Assembly: GCA_964637365.1 (NCBI GenBank)
Contig: CAZWWH010000001.1
Coordinates: 124,001-188,000, forward strand
Direction: 5' to 3'
DNA: 64,000 nt
From: Cryptoclostridium sp964637365
GTDB lineage: Bacteria; Bacillota; Dehalobacteriia; UBA7702
In this document: positions 52,365 through 61,618 of the stretch, piece by piece
Layout of the letters: each line of letters opens with the position of its first letter
Position numbering within the stretch: position 1 is the first letter of the stretch
Made by a program: the position numbers and the translations under genes
Notes under the pieces: model-generated
Told to the model about the DNA's origin: nothing
Databases searched by the model: none
What the model saw: the letters and a program-made list of their open reading frames with translations, nothing else

Positions 52365-53927
52365 TTACTTGTGAAAATGAAACACTTTTTTACATAGAGA
52401 TACTGCCGCCAGCCCCTCTTCAATGCGTAACGCAATGGCTGCCAGAAAATAAACGACAAGCCCGCCTAAAGTAGGTAGAAAAACCGTGATGATTTTACCA
52501 ATCATTCCTGAGACAACCCCCTCTACCAGTAGACGAAGGCCATAAACCGCCGCCGCCATAATGAAAGCGGCCGCAATCACCTTTAGCATATCGAGACAGA
52601 ATTTTTTGGAAAAAAAACCCATTCCTTTTTTTTCCAAAAAGATCACCAAAATCAGGGCATTGACAACACAGGAAATGGATGAAGCCACGGCTAAACCAGC
52701 GACATCAAAAGGCTCTGTGAGCACTATACAAAGGAGAATATTGGTGGCAATGGCAAAAATCCCCGCTACCAACGGAACTTTGCCGCTTTGCTCCGCAAAG
52801 AAAGCGCGGCTCAAAATCGTCTGCACAGTATAGGCTACCATTCCCAATGATAGGAATACCAGGGCACGGCCGGTAATATCTACAGAAAAGGCGTCAAATT
52901 GACCGCCGCCATAAATCAAATCCACACAAGGACGAGCCAAAGTCATGAGTCCCGCCATCAGTGGGATAACAAAAAATAAAGATGAGTGTATGACGCTGGC
53001 AATCGTTTCCCGAAAGGCGGCATTGTCGTTCCGTGCTGTAAGCCGGGACAATCGTGGAAAGACCACATTGGTCACTGACAATACAAAAACTCCGGTCACA
53101 ATCAAATAAAGGTTGTTGGCAAATTCAATGGCCGAGACACCCGCTCCGTTGAACAAATGAGAGCCAAACCGCGTATTAATAGCCAAATTAATCGGCTGCA
53201 CCCAGGTACTGACCATAACAGGGATCATCAAGGCAAAGACTTTTTTCAGCCCCTCGGAACGAAAATGAAAAGAGGGACGGTAAAAATATCCTTTTTTCAA
53301 CAACGAAGGCACTTGAACCGCTGCCTGCAAAAACCAGCTAAACAAAAAGGCTAAGGCCAAGCCGTAAATGCCAAAACGGTCATTGAAAAAAATAAAGTAC
53401 AGAATTACCGCCACATTGGAAACGACGCTAATCAAGGCAGGAATATTAAACTCGTCCATGGATTGGAGAACACCCACCATGGAAAAGGCAATGCCGGTAA
53501 AAAGCACCGAAGGGAACATTACCCGGGTCAGAGACACGCAGAGAGCCGCGGTTTCCTCATCAAATCCATTGGCAAAGAGCGTCACAAGCTGGTCGGCAAA
53601 AACGATCCCCAAAACCGTCAAAACACAGCAAAGCAGGGAAATCAGAGAAAAAAAATCATTGGAGAAGCCAAAGGCCACCTTTTTTCCCTTTTTCGTCAAA
53701 TATTCGCTGAACACAGGAATGAAGCAGGCCGCTACAGCTGAAGCAAAAATAGCGTCAAAAAAGACCCTGGGAATGCGGCTGGCAGTAAGAAATGCGTTGG
53801 TTTCCATGCCGCTGCCATAGGTAACGGAAAGCATACGATCCCGCAAAAGTCCCAATATTTTTCCCAGTAGAGTCAATATCATGACCCCGCTCACTGTTTT
53901 GACTGCGCTTTTTTTTTGTTCTGCCAT
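52365..53927 (-). CDS. murJ: MurJ-type flippase, copy 2
   Basis: This 520-residue MurJ/MVF protein has 14 predicted helices. VSGVMILTLLGKILGLLRDRMLSVTYG at the N-terminus and TNAFLTASRIPRVFFDAIFASAVAACFIPVF near 40-70 are closer to the classical MurJ than copy 1 is. It is followed after 23 bp by the glycosyltransferase-CsaB fusion, so one pair of genes for making and one for moving the same polymer seems likely. It may also be the main peptidoglycan lipid II flippase. Confidence 0.92.
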   Translation of the reverse strand: MAEQKKSAVKTVSGVMILTLLGKILGLLRDRMLSVTYGSGMETNAFLTASRIPRVFFDAIFASAVAACFIPVFSEYLTKKGKKVAFGFSNDFFSLISLLCCVLTVLGIVFADQLVTLFANGFDEETAALCVSLTRVMFPSVLFTGIAFSMVGVLQSMDEFNIPALISVVSNVAVILYFIFFNDRFGIYGLALAFLFSWFLQAAVQVPSLLKKGYFYRPSFHFRSEGLKKVFALMIPVMVSTWVQPINLAINTRFGSHLFNGAGVSAIEFANNLYLIVTGVFVLSVTNVVFPRLSRLTARNDNAAFRETIASVIHSSLFFVIPLMAGLMTLARPCVDLIYGGGQFDAFSVDITGRALVFLSLGMVAYTVQTILSRAFFAEQSGKVPLVAGIFAIATNILLCIVLTEPFDVAGLAVASSISCVVNALILVIFLEKKGMGFFSKKFCLDMLKVIAAAFIMAAAVYGLRLLVEGVVSGMIGKIITVFLPTLGGLVVYFLAAIALRIEEGLAAVSLCKKVFHFHK

Positions 53928-54101
53928 GGTAAACCTGCTTTCCTTCGGATAAATTACATGACAATCATCATTTTATCATAAAGAATATTGTACCCCAAAA
54001 CGGCGGCGTTTTCAACTTTATTGCTTATATCACATCAAAAAAACAAGAATCGGACGACTTCTTTTCAAAAAAGCATCCGATTCTGATCTACGATTCCATG
54101 A

Positions 54102-54857
54102 TTACCCACGGCGCTGGCGCAGCACTTCATAAATCATTACCGCCGCTGCTACCGAAGCATTGAGGGATGTAATGTGGCCCGCCATGGGGATGGTCACTTT
54201 GAAATCGCAATGCTCCATCAGCAGACGGGGAATACCCCGATCCTCCCCGCCAATTACCAGCAGCATGGGACCTTTCATATCTTGATCCCACATGGGAGCA
54301 CCATCCATATCAGCACCATAAACCCAGAGTCCCTGTTCCTGCAACTGTTTGGCAGTTTGAGTCAAATTAGCAACCCGAGCTACGGGAACATATTCCGCCG
54401 CTCCCGCTGCGATTTTTGCCACGGTGGCGTTTAGTCCTACACTGTTGTTTTTGGGAATGATAATACCGTGAACACCGGCGATGTCTGCCGTTCGCATGAT
54501 GGCGCCTAGATTCTGAGGACTCTCAATTTCCGCCAGCATTAAGAGAAAGGGCTCCTCCCCCTTTTCTCTGGCGGCGGCCAGCATATCGTCAACATCACCG
54601 TATTCATAACCAGCGATTTCGGCGATAACCCCTTGGTGTTTGCCGTGAAACATCTCGTCCAATCTGCGGCGCGGTACCAAAGCAGTGGGGATTTTCAACT
54701 CCTTAGCCTTGGCCATAATTTGGCGGGCAGAGCCTTCCAGTTTGCCTTCGGCAAAATAAATTTTATGAATGGAATGCCCGGCCTTGATGGCTTCCAGCAC
54801 ACCATTGCGGCCGGGGATGTATTGATTTAAATTTTGTTCCTCATGTTTTTTCATCAT
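54102..54857 (-). CDS. rlmB: 23S rRNA (guanosine-2'-O)-methyltransferase RlmB family
   Basis: This 251-residue SpoU/TrmH methyltransferase has an N-terminal substrate-binding domain (IPGRNGVLEAIKAGHSIHKIYFAEG) and a SPOUT knot: LLMLAEIESPQNLGAIMRTADIAGVHGIII near residue 100-130, LLVIGGEDRGIPRLL near 190, then IPMAGHITSLNASVAAAVMIYEVLRQ. ATGA overlap with mrnC. It is the last gene of cysE-cysS-mrnC-rlmB, which is a usual order in Bacillota. Confidence 0.94.
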   Translation of the reverse strand: MMKKHEEQNLNQYIPGRNGVLEAIKAGHSIHKIYFAEGKLEGSARQIMAKAKELKIPTALVPRRRLDEMFHGKHQGVIAEIAGYEYGDVDDMLAAAREKGEEPFLLMLAEIESPQNLGAIMRTADIAGVHGIIIPKNNSVGLNATVAKIAAGAAEYVPVARVANLTQTAKQLQEQGLWVYGADMDGAPMWDQDMKGPMLLVIGGEDRGIPRLLMEHCDFKVTIPMAGHITSLNASVAAAVMIYEVLRQRRG

Positions 54858-55270
54858 TTTTTTGATTCCTTTTCGATCAACGCAAACAGACAGTGAAAAA
54901 TTTCCTCCAGACGTTGGGTCTTACCGGCCAAATACAACGCCCCTACCAGAGCCTCCACCGCCGTGGCCTTACGGTAATCCTGCACATCGGTATGCTTAGG
55001 CTGATGGCCGGATTTGCTGTTCCTCCCCCGCTTCAACACTGCCGCCTCCTGTTCCGAAAGGGTTGGGAGAATTTCATGGTAAAAACGGCTCTGGAAAGTG
55101 GCCTTCACATACTCCACAGCCTTATGGTGCAGCTCCTCAGGCTTACGAATTCCCTGTTCCAACAGATAACGGCGAATAGCCATTTCGTAAACGCCGTCGC
55201 CAATATAGGCTAACGTCAACGACGGCAAATTGATAGCGTCAATCCAGGAATATGGTGACATCGCTGTCAT
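54854..55270 (-). CDS. mrnC: Mini-ribonuclease III
   Basis: This 138-residue RNase III-like protein without a double-strand RNA-binding domain matures 23S rRNA in Bacillus. The catalytic signature is LAYIGDGVYEMAIRRYLLE (residues 18-36; Asp of the metal site), and AVEALVGALYLAGKTQRLEEIF is the second. AAGGAG precedes the ATG. It lies between cysS and rlmB. Confidence 0.94.
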   Translation of the reverse strand: MTAMSPYSWIDAINLPSLTLAYIGDGVYEMAIRRYLLEQGIRKPEELHHKAVEYVKATFQSRFYHEILPTLSEQEAAVLKRGRNSKSGHQPKHTDVQDYRKATAVEALVGALYLAGKTQRLEEIFHCLFALIEKESKK

Positions 55271-55273
55271 TGC

Positions 55274-56713
55274 TCAGTTCTCCTTTTTCCAACGGGGACC
55301 GTTGGGAGTATCTTCAATGATGATGCCGATTTTTTTCAGTTCATCACGGATAAAGTCCGCTGTGGGCCAATCCTTCTGACTCCGGGCTCTGGTACGGATT
55401 TCCATGAGAATGTTTAAGAGGTCATTGCTCATGTCGTCCCCTTCTTCCTCCTGGGGTACGATAACGTTCATCACTTCGTTGATTTCTCCGAAAAAGGCCA
55501 AAACTTCTTTGATGGTGGACAAAGTCTTTTCACCACCGCTGAATCCTTGAACGTTAATGATGCCATTGACGTCACGGCAGAGGTCAAATACCGAGGCCAA
55601 GGCAAGGGAGGTGTTGAAGTCATCATCCATGGCGGCGATAAATTTTTCTCTCGTTTCGTTGACGATGGCAGTCAAGCGGTCCGCAACGTCACTATCCGAA
55701 GCAGGGTTCTTTTCCAACAAGGCCGCCTTTTCTTCGGCAATACGGTAGGTGTTCCAAATGCGGTGGAGAGATTTCTCGGCCGCTGTCAGCTTCTGGTCAT
55801 CGAAGTCCAGAGGGCTTCTGTAATGGGTAGACATCAGATAAAACCGCACCACAGGGCCGGGAAATTTATCGAGGATATCCCGAAGGAGGAAGAAATTTCC
55901 CAGAGATTTAGACATTTTTTCCGAATTGATGGTAATAAATCCGTTATGAATCCAGTAATGTACCGACTCACAGCCGTTGCAGCCTTCGCTTTGGGCGATT
56001 TCATTTTCATGATGGGGGAAAATTAGGTCGGCGCCGCCGCCGTGAATATCGAAGGTTTTGCCCAAATATTTGGTAGACATGGCGGAGCATTCAATATGCC
56101 AACCGGGGCGGCCTTTGCCCCAGGGGCTGTCCCAAGCGGGTTCACCTGGTTTGGCAGCTTTCCACAAAGCGAAATCCAAAGGATCCCGCTTCTGTTCGCC
56201 CACGGCAATCCTGGCACCGGACTGCATTTCATCCAAAGAGCGACCGGAAAGCTTGCCGTAGGGTTCAAATTTTCGCACTTCGTAATAAACGTCGCCGTTG
56301 ACCTCGTAGGCCAATCCATTGTCGATGATGGTCTGAACCATGTCGATAATTTCCTGCATATGCTCGGTGACACGAGGATGCACATCAGCCCGTTTCACCC
56401 CCAGACGGTCAGCGTCTTCAAAGTAAGCATCGATATATTTTTCCGCCAGCTTTTTGGGGTCCATGTTTTCTTCATTGGCCCGATTGATGATTTTATCGTC
56501 CACATCAGTGAAGTTTTGAACATAGGTCACATCATAACCGCGGTAGGCGAAATAACGGCGGATGACGTCAAAAGCCACGATGGGGCGGGCGTTGCCTAAA
56601 TGGATGTAGTTATAGGTCGTAGGGCCGCAGACATACATTTTGACCTTTCCCTCTTCCACTGGGACAAATTCTTCTTTGGTGTTGCGCAGTGTGTTATAAA
56701 TTTTAATGGACAT
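55274..56713 (-). CDS. cysS: cysteinyl-tRNA synthetase
   Basis: This 479-residue class I synthetase starts SIKIYNTLRNTKEEFVPVEEG. It has MYVCGPTTYNYIHLGNARP (HIGH-type motif, HLGN, with the zinc Cys), GWHIECSAMSTKYLG (zinc Cys), FPHHENEIAQSEG (zinc His) and EKMSKSLGNFFLL (KMSKS). The DALR-like C-terminal region ends PRWKKEN. Its ATG overlaps the end of cysE by 11 bases. Control by the cysteine T-box in front of cysE ties synthesis of cysteine and its charging. Confidence 0.96.
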   Translation of the reverse strand: MSIKIYNTLRNTKEEFVPVEEGKVKMYVCGPTTYNYIHLGNARPIVAFDVIRRYFAYRGYDVTYVQNFTDVDDKIINRANEENMDPKKLAEKYIDAYFEDADRLGVKRADVHPRVTEHMQEIIDMVQTIIDNGLAYEVNGDVYYEVRKFEPYGKLSGRSLDEMQSGARIAVGEQKRDPLDFALWKAAKPGEPAWDSPWGKGRPGWHIECSAMSTKYLGKTFDIHGGGADLIFPHHENEIAQSEGCNGCESVHYWIHNGFITINSEKMSKSLGNFFLLRDILDKFPGPVVRFYLMSTHYRSPLDFDDQKLTAAEKSLHRIWNTYRIAEEKAALLEKNPASDSDVADRLTAIVNETREKFIAAMDDDFNTSLALASVFDLCRDVNGIINVQGFSGGEKTLSTIKEVLAFFGEINEVMNVIVPQEEEGDDMSNDLLNILMEIRTRARSQKDWPTADFIRDELKKIGIIIEDTPNGPRWKKEN

Positions 56714-57350
56714 CTTTTTTCTCCTTTAACAGATTTTCCAGATATTCAACTTTTTCAGTCAATTCATTGATTTTTTCAAATACAGGATCGTTGAATCTGC
56801 CGTCTTCCACTTCCTCCCCTTCGTTGACGCGGCAGCCATCTTTCACTACAATGCGTCCGGGGACCCCCACCACGGTACAGTTATCTGGTACGTCGTTCAG
56901 CACCACGGAGCCTGCGCCGATTTTCACATTATTACCAATGGTAATGGAACCCAGTACAATGGCGTTGGAGCTCACAACAACGTTGTGGCCGATGGTGGGG
57001 TGGCGCTTGCCATGCTCTTTTCCGGTACCCCCAAGAACCACGCCTTTATAAAGGGTCACATTTTCCCCGATCTCCGTAGTCTCCCCAATGACAATCCCCA
57101 TGCCGTGGTCGATGAAAAATCCCTCGGAAATCTTGGCGCCGGGATGGATTTCCACCCCTGTCATAAAACGGTTGATATGAGCGATCCAGCGGGCCATGAC
57201 AGTCCAATGATGACGAAAAAACCAATGGGCCAGACGGTGTCCCCAAATGGCGTGAAGGCCGGGAGAACAGAGAAAAACCTCCCACGCCGAGGTAGCGGCG
57301 GGGTCACGATCCATGACTGCTTTGATATCTCGTTTGGCACGGTCAAACAT
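56703..57350 (-). CDS. cysE: serine O-acetyltransferase
   Basis: This 215-residue protein makes O-acetylserine from serine and acetyl-CoA, the first step in cysteine synthesis. The N-terminal helical part (MFDRAKRDIKAVMDRDPAA) is followed by a hexapeptide left-handed beta helix: GVEIHPGAKISEGFFIDHGMGIVIGE (catalytic His/Asp pair), LGGTGKEHGKRHPTIGHNV and GAGSVVLNDVPDNCTVVGVPGR. ATG at 57350 has CAGGAGG 7 bases upstream; a much longer in-frame form would read through the T-box and is rejected. The C-terminus is longer than needed, with a coiled helix (FEKINELTEKVEYLENLL). Confidence 0.95.
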   Translation of the reverse strand: MFDRAKRDIKAVMDRDPAATSAWEVFLCSPGLHAIWGHRLAHWFFRHHWTVMARWIAHINRFMTGVEIHPGAKISEGFFIDHGMGIVIGETTEIGENVTLYKGVVLGGTGKEHGKRHPTIGHNVVVSSNAIVLGSITIGNNVKIGAGSVVLNDVPDNCTVVGVPGRIVVKDGCRVNEGEEVEDGRFNDPVFEKINELTEKVEYLENLLKEKKDVH

Positions 57351-57392
57351 CTCAAATCCTCCTGTTTTGACTCCTGAATCTTTTACCAAAAC

Positions 57393-57612
57393 AAAAAAAC
57401 CGCACCCAATCCAGAGACAGGGTTCGGCTGTGGTTCCACTCTGATTTACGGCGAAAAGCCGCATCTCAATTCCTTTAACGCAGGTCATACGTCGTCGCCT
57501 AAAGAAAAAAATCCCTCAGCGCCGCGGCTCCCAAGTGCACTTCAGAAAAGTTATTGCCGAGACCGCTTTCAGCCGGTGACGGTCTCTCTCTGCTGCCAGC
57601 CCTTTTCTTACT
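57393..57612 (-). promoter_or_regulatory. T-box leader, cysteine-type, before cysE
   Basis: Read on the minus strand, the T-box core is AGAGTGGAACCACAG (around 57427-57441), followed by the terminator CCGAACCC/GGGTGCGG and T7 (57393-57428). The stem I region, GAGAGAGACCGTCACCGG and GAAGTGCACTTGGGAGCC, has TGC at 57537-57539 in the place of the specifier codon, so tRNA-Cys is the effector. Uncharged tRNA-Cys would prevent termination and turn on cysE-cysS-mrnC-rlmB. The rest of 57613-57768 has no gene. Confidence 0.87.
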
Positions 57613-57703
57613 CTCTTGTTCAAAGCCTTTGCATTTGTATTTAAATTTACCAAATCCCATGGCCATTGTCAATAGGTTTCCGTGTCTTTCCAAAAAGAAA
57701 ATA

Positions 57704-57732
57704 TGGACGGGATTTCGACATCATGATATAAT
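57704..57732 (+). promoter_or_regulatory. probable promoter of the first lipoprotein gene
   Basis: TGGACG (57704-57709) and TATAAT (57727-57732) are 17 bp apart. The -35 is weak. Confidence 0.45.
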
Positions 57733-57768
57733 TAAATCATATGAAAAGTAAAATAAAGGAGTGATCCT

Positions 57769-58626
57769 ATGAAAAAATTACGGCAAAAACTCCCGGTACT
57801 TGTAGCCATCCTTGCCTTGGTCTGCCTCTTTGCTACGGGCTGCGGTGAGGAAACTGATACGAAAACCCCTTCGGACAATACCACGGAACAAAACCCCGCA
57901 ACGCAGGAAACAGTCATCACAGAAAAAGAAGCCACTGCGTATTTTGAAGAAATCACCACCAATGTCTATTATCATCTTCTGGAAACCCCTGTCGATGAAT
58001 TGAAAACCGGCATCGATCCCTATTACTGGATCTGGCTGGCCAAGCCCGCCGCTGAAGGCGGCTTGGAAGAGCTTTCCGAACCCTATATTACCCAAGAAGA
58101 AAAGGATGCCCATACCGGTGACGGCTACCAGTTATCTTATGCGGCTTATGCCAAAAACGACATTCAAAAGGGACTCGACGGAGTTTGGGGCCAAGGAAAC
58201 ATTACTTGCGGTGATATCATCAAAAATTTGGAAGAGCCGTCGGTCATCGTTACAGAAAATTATTTGTTGGCAGCACAGGGTTTTGGCGGCCCTTATAACC
58301 AACAATTTTTTCAAATCAAAGAAGTGACCTGCGACGGAGCCACTGCCGTGGTTCACGCATACGTTTTGGAACAAAACCACATGGATGGTGAGGTTTTTGA
58401 CCTCTCCTCCCGTACCGTTACGGAGACATCCAATACCAACGGCATGAAACAGATACATTACCAATACAAGTCTCTGGGGTCTGCCGGGTATCAGGACAGC
58501 GCCTCGGTGGAAAGTCTCTTGCACGAAGTGAATTCCTCTCTGGATGCATTGGGCGTTGTTGATTTTACCTTAAAAAAGGACGGCAACGGCCTTCATCTCG
58601 TTTCAATCGATTGCAGTCAATCTTAA
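57769..58626 (+). CDS. lipoprotein of unknown function
   Basis: This 285-residue protein has a lipoprotein signal peptide (KKLRQKLPVLVAILALVCLFATGC; lipid on Cys at about residue 25), an Asp/Thr/Glu-rich linker, then a globular part with an alpha-helix and beta-strands (YYWIWLAKPAAEGGLEEL; VIVTENYLLAAQGFGG). No family is recognised. TAAAGGAG precedes ATG. It is a single gene with its own terminator. A second, unrelated lipoprotein follows. Confidence 0.8.
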   Translation: MKKLRQKLPVLVAILALVCLFATGCGEETDTKTPSDNTTEQNPATQETVITEKEATAYFEEITTNVYYHLLETPVDELKTGIDPYYWIWLAKPAAEGGLEELSEPYITQEEKDAHTGDGYQLSYAAYAKNDIQKGLDGVWGQGNITCGDIIKNLEEPSVIVTENYLLAAQGFGGPYNQQFFQIKEVTCDGATAVVHAYVLEQNHMDGEVFDLSSRTVTETSNTNGMKQIHYQYKSLGSAGYQDSASVESLLHEVNSSLDALGVVDFTLKKDGNGLHLVSIDCSQS

Positions 58627-58648
58627 CAATTAAATTTTGTTACCCCAA

Positions 58649-58680
58649 AAGCCGAAGCAATAAAGCTTCGACTTTTTTTT
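58649..58680 (+). terminator. terminator of the first lipoprotein gene
   Basis: CGAAGC (58653-58658) and GCTTCG (58665-58670), then a T8 run. Confidence 0.8.
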
Positions 58681-58686
58681 CCTCAA

Positions 58687-58944
58687 TTGTTCCGTCAGTT
58701 CTTTGGTACAACAAAAGGAGCGCTTCAGAATGGCCAAATAAAAGAACAACGGTTGGGGCCATACTACCCTTCTCCCATTGCGACAGGGTATTCCTGCGAA
58801 AAAAATCTTACCAATACCACCATCAAAGTCAATTCTGAAATGATCCATGAAGGAAGATGTGCGACTGTTACAACAGTAAAAAAAGGATCCAATACTTGGT
58901 CCTTTACTGTCAAGGTTGGGATTGGAGAGTATCCAACATTATAA
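58687..58944 (+). pseudogene. short frame, possible remnant of an integrase N-terminus
   Basis: An 85-codon frame without a ribosome site. The last 30 residues (TVTTVKKGSNTWSFTVKVGI) look like the AP2-like/arm-binding N-terminus of tyrosine recombinases, but the frame stops at once. It may be a leftover of an element; the rest of 58681-58963 shows nothing else. Confidence 0.25.
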
Positions 58945-58963
58945 AAAGGAACGGAGGTAGACC

Positions 58964-59572
58964 ATGAACAAGGCACTGCAAACCATCATGATTATCGCCA
59001 CGACTGTTTTTCTCTGCGCGGGATGCGGCGAGGACGCGGGCATCAGCCAAAAGAACTTGGAACCCTACGAGGCTCTCATCTGCGCCACCGACGCCGAGGT
59101 GGTGGAGGCCATGGGGGAAGGCGTTGCCCAGGATTATCCCGATACAGAAAATCAGCTGGAGAGCCCCGTCATGTGGCAGAGGGAATATAAAGGCTGTTTA
59201 TTTGCCGACGGCTCTGCGGAAAACCAAGGGAAAACCGTGGTGCGTTATTATCTGCCCGACCTTGAGGATGTAATTTCCGGGGCTGCAAAGGACGATCCTC
59301 GGAAGGTCTCCTGCGTCATCATGTCCGCAGCCCTTTCCACAGAGGACAGCGTTTCCCTCTATGAAGAGGTTATGAAAACGCTGGGGGATCCCACTTCTGA
59401 AGAAGCGCCCTTTGATAAGGCCCAGCAATACAGCGGCTTTTGGAACGGCGAAAAATGCGCCTATCAATTTTGGTATACTCCGCCGGACAACGACGGTGAA
59501 CAATGCGGAGTCGTATTTGCCATATCTGACATGGAATATTATTCTAACGAGGAATCGGCGGAATTCCAATGA
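58964..59572 (+). CDS. lipoprotein of unknown function
   Basis: This 202-residue protein has a lipoprotein signal (TIMIIATTVFLCAGC; lipid on Cys at about residue 21), then an acidic, soluble part. No family is recognised. GGAGGTAG precedes ATG. SAALSTEDSVSLYEEVMKTLGDPT and YQFWYTPPDNDGE are the most structured parts. It is followed by a good terminator. Confidence 0.8.
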   Translation: MNKALQTIMIIATTVFLCAGCGEDAGISQKNLEPYEALICATDAEVVEAMGEGVAQDYPDTENQLESPVMWQREYKGCLFADGSAENQGKTVVRYYLPDLEDVISGAAKDDPRKVSCVIMSAALSTEDSVSLYEEVMKTLGDPTSEEAPFDKAQQYSGFWNGEKCAYQFWYTPPDNDGEQCGVVFAISDMEYYSNEESAEFQ

Positions 59573-59590
59573 CAAAACGTTATCAAGACA

Positions 59591-59620
59591 GCGACACAGG
59601 CACTGCTTGTGTCGCTTTTT
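59591..59620 (+). terminator. terminator of the second lipoprotein gene
   Basis: GCGACACAGG...CTTGTGTCGC, then TTTTT. Confidence 0.85.
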
Positions 59621-59665
59621 ATCTATGTAAGTCACATCACATCCTTGCCATGAAAAGAATGCAAG

Positions 59666-60277
59666 TCAATTTTTCGTTTCCATATTGGGCATGGAGGTGT
59701 TGTAATACCCCAATTTGTGAAAATGATACCATTCCATGATATTCTCTTCAGACGCGACTTCTAAAGCCAGCAGGACCTCTCTGGCGAATTCCAAGGCGGC
59801 TGTGCCATTTGCCGTAATAATATTTTTATCACTTACAGCCTGATCCATAATATAGTTATCTTCCCCGGCATAGGAATCACCGGCCCACTGTTTCAAGTCC
59901 TTCAAATCATTGGAGGTATGCTTTCCATGGTTTAATACGCCGATGGTTCCCAAAAATGCAGAAGCGTCGCATATACCGCCTAGAACCTTGCCATCGTTCA
60001 AACACTTTTCTACCAACGGTCTAAGCTGCCGGGCGTTTTTGTTTCTCCAGGTCATCCCGCCGACCAAAATCAAAGCTTCATACTCTGTGGGAACGGTATA
60101 AATATCATAATCAGGCAGCATACGAAAGCCACCGATGGAGCAAACATTTTCCTTTGTCAAAGATACTGTTTTCGTTTCAAAATTCCCCTGCCCAAGCATA
60201 TGGATTGCCGAAGACAGATAAGCCGCTTCCCAATCAGCATATTGGTCCAATAAAACGAACAGAACAATTTTTGCCAT
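59666..60277 (-). CDS. DJ-1/PfpI family protein
   Basis: This 203-residue class I glutamine amidotransferase-like protein starts MAKIVLFVLLDQYADWEAAYLSSAI. It has YEALILVGGMTWRNKNARQL near residue 65, and a nucleophile elbow VLGGICDASAFLG near 100 (Cys). This is the subgroup typed as 'type 1 glutamine amidotransferase', with a role in stress protection or deglycation not proven. ATG at 60277 is placed by AAAGGAG upstream; a slightly longer form is possible. The 60278-60723 gap is AT-rich and only promoter-like sequences (TATAAT on the minus strand near 60323) are seen. Confidence 0.85.
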   Translation of the reverse strand: MAKIVLFVLLDQYADWEAAYLSSAIHMLGQGNFETKTVSLTKENVCSIGGFRMLPDYDIYTVPTEYEALILVGGMTWRNKNARQLRPLVEKCLNDGKVLGGICDASAFLGTIGVLNHGKHTSNDLKDLKQWAGDSYAGEDNYIMDQAVSDKNIITANGTAALEFAREVLLALEVASEENIMEWYHFHKLGYYNTSMPNMETKN

Positions 60278-60723
60278 AATCCACACTCCTTTGAGAGTTC
60301 CATAATTTATTTATTTGTTTATTATAATATAAACTGAGTGACCTTATTAATCATAATCAAAACGAATCAATCGTCTGCTGGAAAATAACAATTCATCATG
60401 CTTACAGTTGTCATTTTTTCTATTTTTTACAATCATTTGGGGTAGATTTTTTACCGTGCTTTCTTACTCGCCACAAAAACGTACTCTTACTTAAAAAAAT
60501 TAGCAATGTTTCAATGAGGTACAAAATAACAAACGCTCCCGGGAATACTGACTGACAATTGTATGAATGTAAGAATTTTATGTTCTCGAAAAATCACCAC
60601 AAAATAGAATACAAACCTGGCGTTTTATAAACAAATCATTAAAACCATTACAAATTTCTATTCTTGAAATCTTCTTTCAATCACTTAAAATGGAACTATA
60701 AGATTCAGGAAAGGAGATTTGCG

Positions 60724-61329
60724 ATGAACGGTTACGACGCTATTTACGATCAACTATTGCCTCGCTTAAAACAATGCGATTTGGAAAAACACGCGAAAAA
60801 TTTGGGTCTCGTGTACGAAGACAGCCGAGTGAAGGTGGATTTTATGGGAGAAGAATTCACAGTAACCAATGAGGGAGTCACCCCTTATGAGGAGGATGGC
60901 AATGCCATATCGGTTCCCATTACTCTCGTTTATTATATACTTTCCGAAGGTATTGGCGAGGCCTCGGATCATTTTGTCGCCAGACACAATCTTTCCAATG
61001 CGATGGCGGGAATGTTCAATAAGCCCAGACTCACCGAGCCAGTACTAATCGCCGCCAAAGGACGTTACGATATCTTTGCCCAAGCTGCTGAAAAACTAGG
61101 AGGAAAATATATGGGGGAAAGAAAAGGTGGTCATTTCTGGGTCTTTGCTCCCCTACCGAAGACTCCCATCGGCTTCAATTTTATCGAAGCCGACGATGAA
61201 CTCCCGGCAGAACTGCTGATTACTGTATCTGCCAATGCCACGGATTTTCTGGAATATGAATGCTTAGACAGCTTGGAGGGCATTGTCATCGACCGCATTA
61301 AAAAAGAAGCAGCCCGCTTAACGAAATAG
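60724..61329 (+). CDS. DUF3786 domain protein
   Basis: This 201-residue soluble protein fits DUF3786: NGYDAIYDQLLPRLKQCDLEKHAKNLGL at the start, VDFMGEEFTVTNEGV, then VPITLVYYILSEGIGEAS and FIEADDELPAELLITVSANATDFLEYECLDSLEG near the end. DUF3786 genes are found in anaerobes, often with corrinoid or one-carbon genes, but here it is a single gene. ATG 60724 has AAAGGAG 6 bases upstream; a longer in-frame start is rejected. Confidence 0.85.
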   Translation: MNGYDAIYDQLLPRLKQCDLEKHAKNLGLVYEDSRVKVDFMGEEFTVTNEGVTPYEEDGNAISVPITLVYYILSEGIGEASDHFVARHNLSNAMAGMFNKPRLTEPVLIAAKGRYDIFAQAAEKLGGKYMGERKGGHFWVFAPLPKTPIGFNFIEADDELPAELLITVSANATDFLEYECLDSLEGIVIDRIKKEAARLTK

Positions 61330-61373
61330 TTTTCTGTGCCGTACAAAACATTGATGGAATGAGGTGATATATA

Positions 61374-61618
61374 TGGAATGAAGTTTACTTTTATATCTCA
61401 TTTTAATTGTAGCCCTATCCGCCTTTGCTCAGGGCATGACTGAATTCGGCATCGGCATCTTTATGATGTGTTTTCTTATCGCTAAGGTTCAGTTATTAAT
61501 TGTCATTATTTGTCTGGTTTGTGCCCTGATGATAGGCTGTATCCTGATTTATCGTTTGCGGCACTATGTGGAAGTTAAAAAAGTTTTGCCCACGATGCTT
61601 GCGGCAATAAAGCAGTAG
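61374..61618 (+). pseudogene. remnant of a TauE/SafE-type membrane protein gene
   Basis: GAGGTGATATATATG starts a frame that stops at its third codon, but the sequence right behind it, in frame, encodes SLLLYLILIVALSAFAQGMTEFGIGIF and two more helices, then ends at 61618 after RLRHYVEVKKVLPTMLAAIKQ. This looks like the first third of a sulfite exporter TauE/SafE protein (about 250 residues when complete), cut at both ends. Confidence 0.55.

Noticed and set aside
57351..57488. 46-residue N-terminal extension of CysE
   Set aside because: It would be encoded by the T-box terminator and antiterminator; the ATG at 57350 has a good ribosome site and fits the family length.
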